This document shows, in pieces, positions 44,622 through 53,977 of a stretch of DNA of 64,000 nt. The stretch comes from Faucicola sp041855445 (GTDB lineage: Bacteria > Pseudomonadota > Gammaproteobacteria > Pseudomonadales > Moraxellaceae): assembly GCA_041855445.1 (NCBI GenBank), contig JBHAEG010000067.1, positions 1-64,000 on the forward strand. Direction: 5' to 3'. Every line of letters begins with the position of its first letter. Positions within the stretch are counted from its first letter, which is position 1. The notes under the pieces were generated by a model, which saw nothing but the letters and a program-made list of their open reading frames with translations, did no database searches and was not told the DNA's origin. Position numbers and translations under genes: made by a program.

Positions 44622-45245
44622 TTATTTTTGATATATAAGACAAAAAATATCAGTCACTGTTTGGGCAATTTGTTGTTTTTCAATAGAATTTGGTACAGTC
44701 ATTTGACCCAATAATACTTGATGATAACGATAATCACAAATTAATGAAGCAATGAATGATAAAGCTTGTGGTTGTTGCTCGTTTGTTAATTGAATAAAGT
44801 TAAATTCAATCGCCTGTTGTAAAAAATTTTGCCATAATTGTTGCACTTTGGCGTGAGACTCTTGAAAAAATGGCTGTAATAATGGATTTTTTTCTGAAGC
44901 TAGTTTTAGTAATAAATATTCTAACTTGATACTTTCTGGCAAATAGATGACATCTAACACACATAAACAACATTGATATAGCTCTTGGCGAAAGTTGCTA
45001 TTTTCATGAAGTTGCCAACAATCAGCCTTGATAAATTCATCACATACTTGTTGAATAATATGGGTAAACAATGTTTCTTTATCATGAAAGTGATTATAAA
45101 TCGTAATTTTGGACACCTTTGCCCGTTTAGCGATTTTTTCCATTGAACAGTTGTCATAGCCCAATTCTAAAAATAACGTACGGGCTGAATAAATAATATC
45201 TTTTTGTTTTTCTAAGTCTTTTGGACGACCAACAGGGTTTTTCAT
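44622..45245 (-). CDS. TetR-family transcriptional repressor
   Basis: A 207-aa regulator with an N-terminal helix-turn-helix (ELGYDNCSMEKIAKRAKVSKITIYNHFHDKE region, residues about 28-58) and an all-helical ligand domain resembling the AefR/AcrR C-terminal type. It is divergent from the RND adaptor gene, with a palindrome between them (45270-45286), the standard layout for local control of an efflux operon by a drug-sensing repressor. The ligand is unknown. Confidence 0.88.
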   Translation of the reverse strand: MKNPVGRPKDLEKQKDIIYSARTLFLELGYDNCSMEKIAKRAKVSKITIYNHFHDKETLFTHIIQQVCDEFIKADCWQLHENSNFRQELYQCCLCVLDVIYLPESIKLEYLLLKLASEKNPLLQPFFQESHAKVQQLWQNFLQQAIEFNFIQLTNEQQPQALSFIASLICDYRYHQVLLGQMTVPNSIEKQQIAQTVTDIFCLIYQK

Positions 45246-45269
45246 AATAATTACTTCATAAAATAAAAT

Positions 45270-45286
45270 TACTGTACTAAACAGTA
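45270..45286. promoter_or_regulatory. Candidate TetR operator
   Basis: A perfect inverted repeat TACTGT-ACTAA-ACAGTA (6-bp arms, 5-bp centre), 24 bases upstream of the tetR-type start and about 87 bases before the adaptor gene. Size and place fit a TetR-family operator covering the divergent promoters. Confidence 0.55.
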
Positions 45287-45372
45287 TAGAAATTGATAAT
45301 AAAATCGGTTAAACTAAGACTTTCGATGAATATTCTAACAAATTTTACCCCTCTGTAGCGTGGATAGTGACT

Positions 45373-46497
45373 ATGCTGACCAAATGGATTAACATTATTT
45401 TAATAATAATGCTAAGTGTATTCGTTGTTGCCTGTAAAAAAGACGTTGAAACCTTTGACCCACTACCATTAGTGATGGTAACGCAACCAGTTAAAAACAG
45501 TGAGCAGTTTAAAAGTTATTCAGGTGAGGTGCAAGCTCGTCAGCAAATTGTATTAGCGTTTCGAGTGAGCGGACAGTTATTATCTCGAGCTGTTGATGTT
45601 GGCGATAGGGTAAAAACTGGGCAAGTGTTAGCTAGCTTAGACCCTAAAGATAGTGAAATCCAGCTAAATAGCGCAATGGCAAATTTACAACAGGCACAGT
45701 CAGCGGTTGAATTGGCAGAAATTCAGCTAAAACGTTATCAAGCGTTATTACCCGATAATGCAGTGAGTCAGGCGGAATTTGATAACATTGAAAATCAATA
45801 TAAAATTGCCGTTAGTAAACGTGAACAAGCCCAAGATAATGTCAATACTGTTAAAAATCAACTGCAATACAATCAATTGATTAGCGAAAAAAACGGCATT
45901 ATCACCCAACGTAACGTTGATGTTGGACAAGTTATTTCAGCGGGTCAAACGGTTTATCAGTTGGCGGTTGATGGTGAACGAGATGTGGTGATTGGCGTTG
46001 CAGAAAAAGACATTGAAAAAGTAAAAATTGGACAACCTGCCAGTGTCGTATTATGGTCAAATCCTGAACAAAAACTTACTGCAAAAGTACGAGAAATTGC
46101 CCCTGCAATGGATAGTTCACATACATATCAAGTGAAAGTTTCGGTAAATTCATCAACACCGTTACAGCTTGGGCAGACCGCTCGGGTATTTTTTCAGGAA
46201 AACACACAAGGACAATTTAATGTACCATTAACCGCAGTTTCTGAAGAAAATAAACAAACCTTTGTCTGGAAACTAAAGCCCGACCAAACTTTGACAAAAA
46301 TCCCTGTCAAAGTTGTTGAATATGGCAAAACCCAAGCCAGTTTAAGCTCTGGAGTGACAGTCAATGATTGGATAGTAATGGCTGGAGTGCATTTGGTGCG
46401 TGAACAACAAAAAGTCAATCCTGTTGATACCAATAATCGAGCAGTTATTTTGAAAAATGCTGAACAACCAAGTAAAACCAATAAAACAGAGGAATAA
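45373..46497 (+). CDS. RND efflux periplasmic adaptor (membrane fusion lipoprotein)
   Basis: A 374-aa adaptor of the AcrA/MexA type. The lipoprotein signal ends in VVAC (residue about 22). A lipoyl half (RVSGQLLSRAVDVGDRVKTGQ) is followed by an alpha-helical hairpin (residues about 95-155), the second lipoyl half, and beta-barrel and membrane-proximal domains. It bridges the pump and an outer-membrane channel. ATG 45373 is preferred over GTG 45367. The pump gene starts 2 bases after its stop. No outer-membrane factor gene is next to it, so a TolC-like partner must be encoded elsewhere. Confidence 0.9.
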   Translation: MLTKWINIILIIMLSVFVVACKKDVETFDPLPLVMVTQPVKNSEQFKSYSGEVQARQQIVLAFRVSGQLLSRAVDVGDRVKTGQVLASLDPKDSEIQLNSAMANLQQAQSAVELAEIQLKRYQALLPDNAVSQAEFDNIENQYKIAVSKREQAQDNVNTVKNQLQYNQLISEKNGIITQRNVDVGQVISAGQTVYQLAVDGERDVVIGVAEKDIEKVKIGQPASVVLWSNPEQKLTAKVREIAPAMDSSHTYQVKVSVNSSTPLQLGQTARVFFQENTQGQFNVPLTAVSEENKQTFVWKLKPDQTLTKIPVKVVEYGKTQASLSSGVTVNDWIVMAGVHLVREQQKVNPVDTNNRAVILKNAEQPSKTNKTEE

Positions 46498-46499
46498 TC

Positions 46500-49400
46500 A
46501 TGCGTTTTAATGTGTCAGAATGGGCATTGAAAAATAAAAGCCTTGTATTATTTTTTATGTTGTTGGTGAGTGTGGTCGGGGTGTTATCGTATAGCCGTTT
46601 GTCACAAAGTGAAGACCCACCATTTACATTTAAAGTGATGGTTATTCAAACCTATTGGGCAGGAGCAAGTGCAGAACAGGTTTCCAGACAAGTCACAGAC
46701 CGCATTGAAAAAGAACTCATGAGTACAGGGCAATATGAAAGAATTATTGCCTATTCTCGTCCAAATGAATCAACAGTGACATTCATTGCTGATGATACGA
46801 TAAAATCGCATGAAATTCCTGATGTCTGGTATAACGTTCGTAAAAAAATTAATGACATTAAACACGAATTGCCACAAGGTGTACAAGGTCCTTTTTTTAA
46901 TGATGAATTTGGTGATACTTTTGGTAATATTTACGTTTTGACAGGGAAAGATTTTGATGATGCAACTTTAAAAGAGTATGCAGAACGTCTACAACAACAG
47001 TTACAACAAGTCAAAGATGTAGGAAAAGTTGAATTAATTGGTTTACAAGACCAAAAAATCTGGATTGATATTTCTAATACGAAAGCATCACAACTTGGCA
47101 TTCCGCTCACTCAAATTCAACAAACCCTTGCCCAACAGACCAATTTAGCCAATGCAGGTTATTTTGAAACGGCAAGTGAACGTATTCAACTGCGTGTTTC
47201 TGGACAATTAACCAGCGTTGAAGAATTACGAAAAATGCCATTATTAGTTGCTGGAAAAACCATTCAATTGGGTGACGTGGCGGATATCTATCGAGGCTAT
47301 AGCGAGCCTGCTCAGCCTAGAATGCGATTTATGGGAGAAAATGGTATTGGCATTGCGGTTTCCATGCAAAAAAACGGTGATATCATTGCTTTAGGAGAAA
47401 ATTTACAACAAGAATTTCAACGATTACAACATACATTACCATTAGGCATGACCTTAAGTAAAGTTTCTGACCAACCCATTGCCGTACAAAATAGTATTAA
47501 CGAATTTATACAAGTATTAATCGAAGCAGTGGCAATTGTATTGTTGGTCAGCTTTTTTTCGCTTGGTTTTCGGACGGGATTAGTCGTTGCTGTATCTATT
47601 CCAATTGTGCTGGCAATGACCTTTGCAGGTATGTATTTTTTTGATGTGGGTCTGCATAAAATTTCTTTAGGTGCGTTGATTTTAGCATTAGGATTATTGG
47701 TAGATGATGCCATTATTGCTGTTGAAATGATGGTGATAAAAATGGAACAAGGCTATAGTCGGTTGAAGTCAGCGGGGTTTGCATGGAATACGACCGCCTT
47801 TCCCATGCTAACAGGTACGTTGATTACGGCGGCAGGCTTTTTACCAATTGCTACCGCTAAATCTTCAACGGGTGAATACACAATTTCTATTTTCCAAGTT
47901 GTGACAATTGCCTTATTAGTATCATGGGTAGCGGCGGTGTTATTTGTGCCATATTTAGGCGATAAGCTTTTGCCTGATTTTAATAAAACTCAACATCAAC
48001 CAAGCTGGCATCAAAAACTTTGGGCGAAAATCCGTAAAAAACCCATATCCACAACACATCATGACCCAAATCATGACCCGTATCAAACAGCTTTTTATCA
48101 AAAATTTCGGGCAATCGTAACATGGTGTATTACATATCGAAAAACGGTATTGATGATTACTGTAGGGTTATTTATGGGAGCGATTGCCTTATTTCCAAAA
48201 GTAGAACAACAATTTTTTCCACCATCAAATCGTCCTGAAATTTTAATCGATTTAAAATTACATGAAGGGGCATCATTGACAGCGACTGAACAAGTGGTGA
48301 AAAAAGTTGAAAAATTTTTATCAGAACAAAAAGGTATTGAAAATTATGTGGCTTATGTTGGCACAGGCTCTCCACGTTTTTATTTACCGCTTGACCAACA
48401 GTTACCGCAGGCAAGTTTTGCCCAATTCGTTGTTTTAACTTCATCATTAGAAGAGCGTAACGCCGTTCGCCAAGTATTAGAACAAAATATTCGTCAATTA
48501 TTACCCGAAGTAAGAAGCCGAATTTCATTATTAGAGAACGGTCCACCTGTTGGCTATCCGTTACAATATCGGGTTGTGGGTGAAGATTTAACATTAGTTC
48601 GACAATATGCTCAACAGCTTGCAAAGATAATAGATGATAATCCTAATAGTAAAAATGTGCATTTGGATTGGGGTGAGCCAAGTAAAGTCATTCGACTGGA
48701 AATTGACCAAGACCGAGCCAGAACACTGGGTATTACCAGTGTTGATTTATCAAACTTTTTATATAATTCGGTCAATGGTACGATTTTAAATCAATATCAA
48801 GAAAAAAAGGAATTAATCGATATTCGTTTGCGAGGAACAGTTGATGAACGGGTCAATGTTGAGTCATTGAGTAGTTTAAGTGTACCAACCAGTAACGGTG
48901 GCTTTGTGCCTTTATCACAAATTGCTAATATTAGTTATGCGTTTGAAGAGGGTATTATTTGGCATCGTAACCGTTTAACGACAATTACCGTGCGAGCGGA
49001 TATTAATGGTCAATTACAGCCTGCCACTGTGATAAATCAGTTAAAAGATACTATTGATAAATTACAAAATACGCTACCAAATGGCTATCGTATTGAAGTG
49101 GGTGGCACAGTGGAAGAATCAGCCAAAGGGCAAGCCTCTATTAATGCAGGAATGCCGTTATTTTTGGCAGTGGTATTTACTTTATTGATGTTGCAATTAC
49201 GCAGTATGAGCCGTGCAATCATGGTATTTTTGACAGCACCTTTAGGGTTGATTGGCGTTGTCGTGTTTTTAATTTTGTTAAATAAACCAATGGGTTTTGT
49301 GGCGATGTTAGGAACGATTGCGTTATCGGGAATGATTATGCGTAATTCATTGATTTTAATTGACCAAATTGAACAAGACATTGCATCAGGTTTACCTGCT

Positions 49401-49613
49401 TGGCAATCAGTGATTGAAGCGACAGTTCGGCGTTTTCGCCCAATTATACTGACAGCATTGGCGGCAGTGTTGGCAATGATACCATTATCTCGCAGTGTGT
49501 TTTTTGGTCCAATGGCGGTAGCGATTATGGGTGGATTGATTGTTGCGACTTTTTTAACCTTATTTTTTCTACCCGCCTTATACGCGACATGGTTTAGGGT
49601 GAAAAAAGCGTAA
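46500..49613 (+). CDS. RND-family efflux transporter, AcrB/MexB superfamily
   Basis: A 1037-aa inner-membrane pump with twelve transmembrane helices and two large periplasmic loops. It exchanges protons for substrate using the paired aspartates in GLLVDDAIIAVE of TM4. The C-terminal half repeats the fold (LGTIALSGMIMRNSLILIDQIEQ). Sequence type resembles the hydrophobe/amphiphile exporters of the VexF/TriC-like branch more than AcrB proper, so substrate prediction is unsafe. It is likely cotranscribed with the adaptor and repressed by the divergent TetR-type protein. Confidence 0.9.
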   Translation: MRFNVSEWALKNKSLVLFFMLLVSVVGVLSYSRLSQSEDPPFTFKVMVIQTYWAGASAEQVSRQVTDRIEKELMSTGQYERIIAYSRPNESTVTFIADDTIKSHEIPDVWYNVRKKINDIKHELPQGVQGPFFNDEFGDTFGNIYVLTGKDFDDATLKEYAERLQQQLQQVKDVGKVELIGLQDQKIWIDISNTKASQLGIPLTQIQQTLAQQTNLANAGYFETASERIQLRVSGQLTSVEELRKMPLLVAGKTIQLGDVADIYRGYSEPAQPRMRFMGENGIGIAVSMQKNGDIIALGENLQQEFQRLQHTLPLGMTLSKVSDQPIAVQNSINEFIQVLIEAVAIVLLVSFFSLGFRTGLVVAVSIPIVLAMTFAGMYFFDVGLHKISLGALILALGLLVDDAIIAVEMMVIKMEQGYSRLKSAGFAWNTTAFPMLTGTLITAAGFLPIATAKSSTGEYTISIFQVVTIALLVSWVAAVLFVPYLGDKLLPDFNKTQHQPSWHQKLWAKIRKKPISTTHHDPNHDPYQTAFYQKFRAIVTWCITYRKTVLMITVGLFMGAIALFPKVEQQFFPPSNRPEILIDLKLHEGASLTATEQVVKKVEKFLSEQKGIENYVAYVGTGSPRFYLPLDQQLPQASFAQFVVLTSSLEERNAVRQVLEQNIRQLLPEVRSRISLLENGPPVGYPLQYRVVGEDLTLVRQYAQQLAKIIDDNPNSKNVHLDWGEPSKVIRLEIDQDRARTLGITSVDLSNFLYNSVNGTILNQYQEKKELIDIRLRGTVDERVNVESLSSLSVPTSNGGFVPLSQIANISYAFEEGIIWHRNRLTTITVRADINGQLQPATVINQLKDTIDKLQNTLPNGYRIEVGGTVEESAKGQASINAGMPLFLAVVFTLLMLQLRSMSRAIMVFLTAPLGLIGVVVFLILLNKPMGFVAMLGTIALSGMIMRNSLILIDQIEQDIASGLPAWQSVIEATVRRFRPIILTALAAVLAMIPLSRSVFFGPMAVAIMGGLIVATFLTLFFLPALYATWFRVKKA

Positions 49614-49660
49614 AAAAAGTTTATGATAGTGATATTTAATTTTAGTTTCAGTCGTTAGTT

Positions 49661-50170
49661 ATGCTAAATTTTACTAAACAATCTTATCATATTAACTATC
49701 TAAAAAAAACATCATGTCCAAAAAAACTGCGGTATTGGCTAACACTGGAAGGCTCGCTCACTGCCAAATTAGAATTATTATCAGGGCAAAAACTGATTGT
49801 AAAACCGCAATTTGAAGGGCGAGTGTTATTAAGTTTGGCAGAAAAAAAACAACTTGGCATTTACCCACATCGACAACAGTCGGCATGGGTGCGTGAAGCG
49901 ACTTTATATGGTCATGAAAAAACACAGGCGTGGGTATTGGCTCGCAGTGTGTTTCCTTTTTGTAGCTTAACAGGTAGTGGAAGAAAGCTGACTAATTTAG
50001 GAAAAACGCCGATTGGTTATGTCATTTTTGGACGAAATAAAGCAGTTTTAAAAAAACGTTGGTTAGAAAAAACGCCGATTGGCTGGCAACGAACCAGTTT
50101 GTACTTATGGCAAGGCAAGCCAATGTTAGTTAGTGAAGTTTTTTTGCCAGCGTTTGAAGAATTTATATGA
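49661..50170 (+). CDS. ubiC: Chorismate pyruvate-lyase UbiC
   Basis: A 169-aa enzyme forming 4-hydroxybenzoate and pyruvate from chorismate, the first step of ubiquinone synthesis. The active-site marks are present: WVREATLYG (Arg), GKTPIGYVIF (Gly/Leu loop region) and VSEVFLPAF (Glu). Length equals the E. coli enzyme (165 aa). ubiA, its usual partner, is not next to it; the next gene, DedA, is on the other strand with one base between the two stops. Confidence 0.87.
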   Translation: MLNFTKQSYHINYLKKTSCPKKLRYWLTLEGSLTAKLELLSGQKLIVKPQFEGRVLLSLAEKKQLGIYPHRQQSAWVREATLYGHEKTQAWVLARSVFPFCSLTGSGRKLTNLGKTPIGYVIFGRNKAVLKKRWLEKTPIGWQRTSLYLWQGKPMLVSEVFLPAFEEFI

Positions 50171-50171
50171 A

Positions 50172-50792
50172 TTATTTTTTTAATTTTTCTAAAATTCGAC
50201 TGCCAATAAACCAAATGCCAAATAATAACACAATGGCAACCACACCTTTACTGATGGGCGAGATAAATTGTTCAACTTTATCATAATTTGCCCCAAGGAT
50301 ATAGCCTGCATATGCTAGTAATGACGACCAAATCGCCGAACCTAAAGTGGTTAATAATAAAAATGGTAATAATGGCATTCGGTTCATACCTGCAGGGATA
50401 GAAATTAACGAACGAATAGCGGGTATCATTCGCCCAAAGAAAATCACTGCTTTGCCATATTTATTGAACCAAGCATTTGCTTTTAATACATCGTCAGGTT
50501 TTACTAAAACAAATTTGCCATATTTTTCAGTGAGTTTTAATAAGCGAGGCTCATCAAATATCGTTCCCAAATAATATAGCGGTAACGCCCCTAATACTGA
50601 CCCCAATGTGCCTGCCAAAATTACCCCAATTAATGTCATTTGTCCCTGTGAAGCGGCAAATCCACCCGCAGGCATGATAAGTTCGGACGGAATAGGTGGA
50701 AATACATTTTCTAAAAACATAAATACGACAACGCCTGTGTAACCAAGCTTTGCCATAATCGCTAAAATCCACGCACTGATATTACTTAACAC
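50172..50792 (-). CDS. DedA-family membrane protein
   Basis: A 206-aa protein with about five membrane segments and the DedA/SNARE-associated (VTT) domain. The motif ENVFPPIPSELIMPAGG and the arginine motif GRMIPAIRSLISIPAGMNRM are both intact. Family members move undecaprenyl phosphate or other lipids and affect proton-motive force and polymyxin tolerance. It is convergent with ubiC. The assignment to family is sure, the role not. Confidence 0.92.
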   Translation of the reverse strand: MLSNISAWILAIMAKLGYTGVVVFMFLENVFPPIPSELIMPAGGFAASQGQMTLIGVILAGTLGSVLGALPLYYLGTIFDEPRLLKLTEKYGKFVLVKPDDVLKANAWFNKYGKAVIFFGRMIPAIRSLISIPAGMNRMPLLPFLLLTTLGSAIWSSLLAYAGYILGANYDKVEQFISPISKGVVAIVLLFGIWFIGSRILEKLKK

Positions 50793-51099
50793 TATATTTG
50801 CCTTGTTATGATTTCAAAGTGCGAATTATAGCAAACCTTATGTAAATGAACAGCTATATAGAGTTAATTAATAGTTAAAATAAGGTAATAATTTTTGCTT
50901 AAAATTGAATATTTTTTAATCAAGTATTAGCAAAATATTTTTTAATGTTTTATCTAAATGGCTATATTGAACTGAGTTGAGGGCATTTTAAACAATAATA
51001 TTAGAATTCCGAGTGATATAGTCAGAATTATTTATTTTTTATGAATTTTTGATTATAATAATAAAATTTAGCAATAAATTATCAAATAAAGGTCAAGCT

Positions 51100-52542
51100 A
51101 TGAGCCAAACCACGCAATCGCCTATCCATCAACCTGAATTACTTTGTCCTGCAGGAACTTTTAAAAATATGCAGTATGCGTTCGCTTATGGGGCAGATGC
51201 GGTATATGCAGGGCAGGCACGTTACAGTTTGCGAGTGCGTAATAATGACTTTGATGAAGAAAATCTAAAAAAAGGCATAGATTACGCCCATAGTCTTGGT
51301 AAAAAATTTTATGTGGTCGTGAATATTCAAGCTCACAATGCCAAACTAAAAACCTTTATTGAAGATATTCGCCCCATTATTGAGATGAAGCCTGATGCAC
51401 TGATTATGTCGGACGCAGGTATGATTATGATGGTGCGTGAAGCGTTTCCTCATCAAGCCATTCATCTATCTGTACAAGCCAATGCGGTAAACTGGGCAAC
51501 GGTGAAATTTTGGCAACAAATGGGCATTACTCGGGTGATTGTTTCTCGTGAATTATCCCTCAAAGAAATTGAGCAAATCATTAAAGAAGTGCCAAATATG
51601 GAAATTGAAGTATTTGTGCATGGGGCGTTATGTATGGCGTACTCAGGGCGTTGTTTATTATCAGGCTATATTAATAAACGTGATGCCAATCAAGGTACTT
51701 GTACCAATGCGTGCCGTTGGTCATACAATACTTACAAAGCCACTGAAAATGAAACAGGTGATATTGTTCCTGTGACATCGCAAGATAATGCTCAAGTGTT
51801 TATCCCAAATCAAGCCATGAATGCCAATGCTATTGGTAGTGTTAATTTAAATGGTGACAGAGTGATGGGTGATGACTATGTAGAACAGCCAAGTGATGAG
51901 GTGGTGTTGATTGAAGAACAAGGGCGTAAAGGCGAATTAATGGCGATGTTTGAGGACGAACATGGTACCTATATCATGAATTCCAAAGATTTACGAGCGG
52001 TTGAACTTGTGCCTGATTTGGTGAATATGGGGGTACATTCATTAAAAATCGAAGGTCGTACCAAGTCACATTATTATGTGGCTCGTACTGCCCAAGTGTA
52101 TCGTAAAGCCATTGATGATGCAGTGGCAGGCAAGCCGTTTGATACCAGTCTAATCAGTGCCTTAGATGGTCTTGCCAATCGTGGTTATACTGAAGGATTT
52201 TTACGCCGTCATGTGCATTCTGATTATCAAAATTATGAGTATGGCTCATCAAAAACTGACCATCAACAATTTGTTGCGGAAGTATCAGAAATTAATGACG
52301 AGCGTCTGACTTTAACAGTTAAAAATAAATTGATGGTTGGTGATATTATTGAAATTATGACCCCAGAAGGTAACATTAGTTATCAATTAAATGAGATGTG
52401 GGATAAAAAAGGCAATGTGATTGATGGGGCGTTGGGTTCTGGTTGGATTTGTCAAATTGCTAATCCATTTAAAGATATGTCGGTTGATATACTAAAATTT
52501 GCATTGGTCATGAAAAATGTTGATGAGCCGATTTATACTTGA
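51100..52542 (+). CDS. trhP: U32-family tRNA 5-hydroxyuridine synthesis protein TrhP (YegQ)
   Basis: A 480-aa member of the U32 peptidase-like family. ELLCPAGTFKNMQYAFAYGADAVYAG opens it, and SGRCLLSGYINKRDANQGTC, with nearby Cys in TNACRW, fits the Fe-S cluster ligands. KIEGRTKSHYYVARTAQVYR is a TrhP hallmark. TrhP makes 5-hydroxyuridine at the wobble base of several tRNAs with prephenate. The ATG at 51100 follows AAAGG; the frame opens at 51049. It is about 25 aa longer than the E. coli protein, mostly in an insert near residues 220-270. A YfhL-type ferredoxin gene lies 1.4 kb downstream. Confidence 0.9.
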   Translation: MSQTTQSPIHQPELLCPAGTFKNMQYAFAYGADAVYAGQARYSLRVRNNDFDEENLKKGIDYAHSLGKKFYVVVNIQAHNAKLKTFIEDIRPIIEMKPDALIMSDAGMIMMVREAFPHQAIHLSVQANAVNWATVKFWQQMGITRVIVSRELSLKEIEQIIKEVPNMEIEVFVHGALCMAYSGRCLLSGYINKRDANQGTCTNACRWSYNTYKATENETGDIVPVTSQDNAQVFIPNQAMNANAIGSVNLNGDRVMGDDYVEQPSDEVVLIEEQGRKGELMAMFEDEHGTYIMNSKDLRAVELVPDLVNMGVHSLKIEGRTKSHYYVARTAQVYRKAIDDAVAGKPFDTSLISALDGLANRGYTEGFLRRHVHSDYQNYEYGSSKTDHQQFVAEVSEINDERLTLTVKNKLMVGDIIEIMTPEGNISYQLNEMWDKKGNVIDGALGSGWICQIANPFKDMSVDILKFALVMKNVDEPIYT

Positions 52543-52558
52543 TATAAGGAGAGAAGTA

Positions 52559-53737
52559 ATGAATTTGATATTCTTGCCTAATGCAACTGAATTGGAAAAA
52601 GAAATCTGTCAAAAATACTGGGAGTTGGATAAAGAGAATAATTTTATCCATGCCACAAAATCTTTATGCCAAGAGTATCAAATTAATAATATTCAATTGT
52701 CCAAAATCTTAGAAGGTTGTTGCTTGGCTCATTCGGATAGTATTCAATGCCCAAAATGCCTTTCTCCTTATGTTTTTGAAAACAAAACAGATTTTAAAAA
52801 CACCAAAAATACCAGTAGTATTACTTGTCGTGCTTGCATTCAAGAAGAAATGCAGGCACGACAGCAAGAAAAGCATCACCTGGAGCTAAGAAGATACCAG
52901 TATCTTTGTAATAATGCAGATGATTTTTTGAGCAGAGAATTAAGTTATGATAATTTAACATTCTTAGACAAGTTGTATTTATTATCAATTATTAAAATGT
53001 GCATTAGTGAAGACTTATCATATTTAGATTCAGTGGTATCAAGGCTTAATCAAAAATTAACATCAAGTCAAGATTTTGATGCAGAGCTTTTAAAGTATTT
53101 ATATTATAATGACTTGATACAAATCAGCCCAGACAGTACAAAAGAATCTATCAATTGGAAAGAGAACCAGGTTGATAGATTTAGTTTTTATTTAAAAAGA
53201 GTAATGTGGATTATCCCAAAATTTAATGGGCTACATACAAATGAGCTTATAGAAAAATTAGAAACAGACATTAAAAATTCAACAAATGATACAAAAAATT
53301 ATCAAGCATTGTGTGATGTTTTCAAAAGGTCAGCATTGGAGGAGTGCTTATCTTATTTAAATTATAAAGTCAATGAGTACAATCTTGATTTTTCAGCAGG
53401 CGATAAAACAAGGTATGTTTTTAATAAAATCTTAAACGATTATTCTGTCAGTCAAGTTTATTATTTTATTGACAAAGGGTGTCGTGATGCTGTTGCAAAT
53501 TACTCAAAAGGTACATACAGCAAGAAACATGCATCCAATACAATAGTTGGCTCAATTGAAAGATTGGCAGAAAGAGCAATGCTAGAAAATTGGCAAATAA
53601 AATCTTGGAACAGAATAAAAGAACTGCCACAATCCTATTTGAGTGTCGTTATTTTTGATTTAATATTAAATAAGAAAGATGGTAGTTTTTATTATTCATT
53701 AAATGAATTAATAATAAACCACTTACACACCCAGTAA
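52559..53737 (+). CDS. Hypothetical protein with N-terminal CxxC-CxxC zinc finger, 392 aa
   Basis: I do not recognise this family. A putative zinc ribbon is near the N-terminus (Cys64/Cys67 and Cys90/Cys93 in CPKC and CRAC), preceded by a helix-rich segment that looks like a small DNA- or RNA-binding fold (HATKSLCQEYQINNIQLSKIL). The rest is soluble, helical and rich in Lys, Asn and Ile. The C-terminal part contains KHASNTIVGSIERLAERAML. The ATG at 52559 has a strong AAGGAGAG eight bases upstream; the frame opens at 52517 inside trhP. Its base composition looks more AT-rich than that of trhP or cysM, which suggests it was acquired. Confidence 0.65.
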   Translation: MNLIFLPNATELEKEICQKYWELDKENNFIHATKSLCQEYQINNIQLSKILEGCCLAHSDSIQCPKCLSPYVFENKTDFKNTKNTSSITCRACIQEEMQARQQEKHHLELRRYQYLCNNADDFLSRELSYDNLTFLDKLYLLSIIKMCISEDLSYLDSVVSRLNQKLTSSQDFDAELLKYLYYNDLIQISPDSTKESINWKENQVDRFSFYLKRVMWIIPKFNGLHTNELIEKLETDIKNSTNDTKNYQALCDVFKRSALEECLSYLNYKVNEYNLDFSAGDKTRYVFNKILNDYSVSQVYYFIDKGCRDAVANYSKGTYSKKHASNTIVGSIERLAERAMLENWQIKSWNRIKELPQSYLSVVIFDLILNKKDGSFYYSLNELIINHLHTQ

Positions 53738-53806
53738 ATACCCAATCTAAAACATTTAACAATTATCAATCCACTGTAAAGTGATTAAAAGAATACAAAA
53801 GTTTTG

Positions 53807-53950
53807 ATGAATATGATATTTTTTTATTCAAAACGCAAAAAAACCAATCGCCTAAAACGCCAAACATGCTATTTTTATAAATGCTGGCTATTTGGCTGTG
53901 AAAATTGTAATAATCTGACCAATGATGACAATGAATGGATCAATGCATAA
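53807..53950 (+). CDS. Small Cys-containing ORF, 47 aa, upstream of the ferredoxin
   Basis: An open frame from ATG 53807 to TAA 53950. The peptide starts MNMIFFYSKRKKTNRLKRQ, is basic, then has four cysteines (CYFYKC and CENC) and an acidic C-terminus. It ends 27 bp before the ferredoxin start. No good ribosome-binding sequence is seen. It may be a real small gene or chance; protein-like features are the Cys pattern and the coherent basic-to-acidic layout. Confidence 0.3.
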   Translation: MNMIFFYSKRKKTNRLKRQTCYFYKCWLFGCENCNNLTNDDNEWINA

Positions 53951-53977
53951 CTTGGACAAATGAAAAGACGCTAAAAC

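Noticed and set aside
45246..49613. Efflux locus considered as a full tripartite operon
   Set aside because: No outer-membrane factor gene follows the pump; the next gene is ubiC, so only adaptor and pump are encoded.
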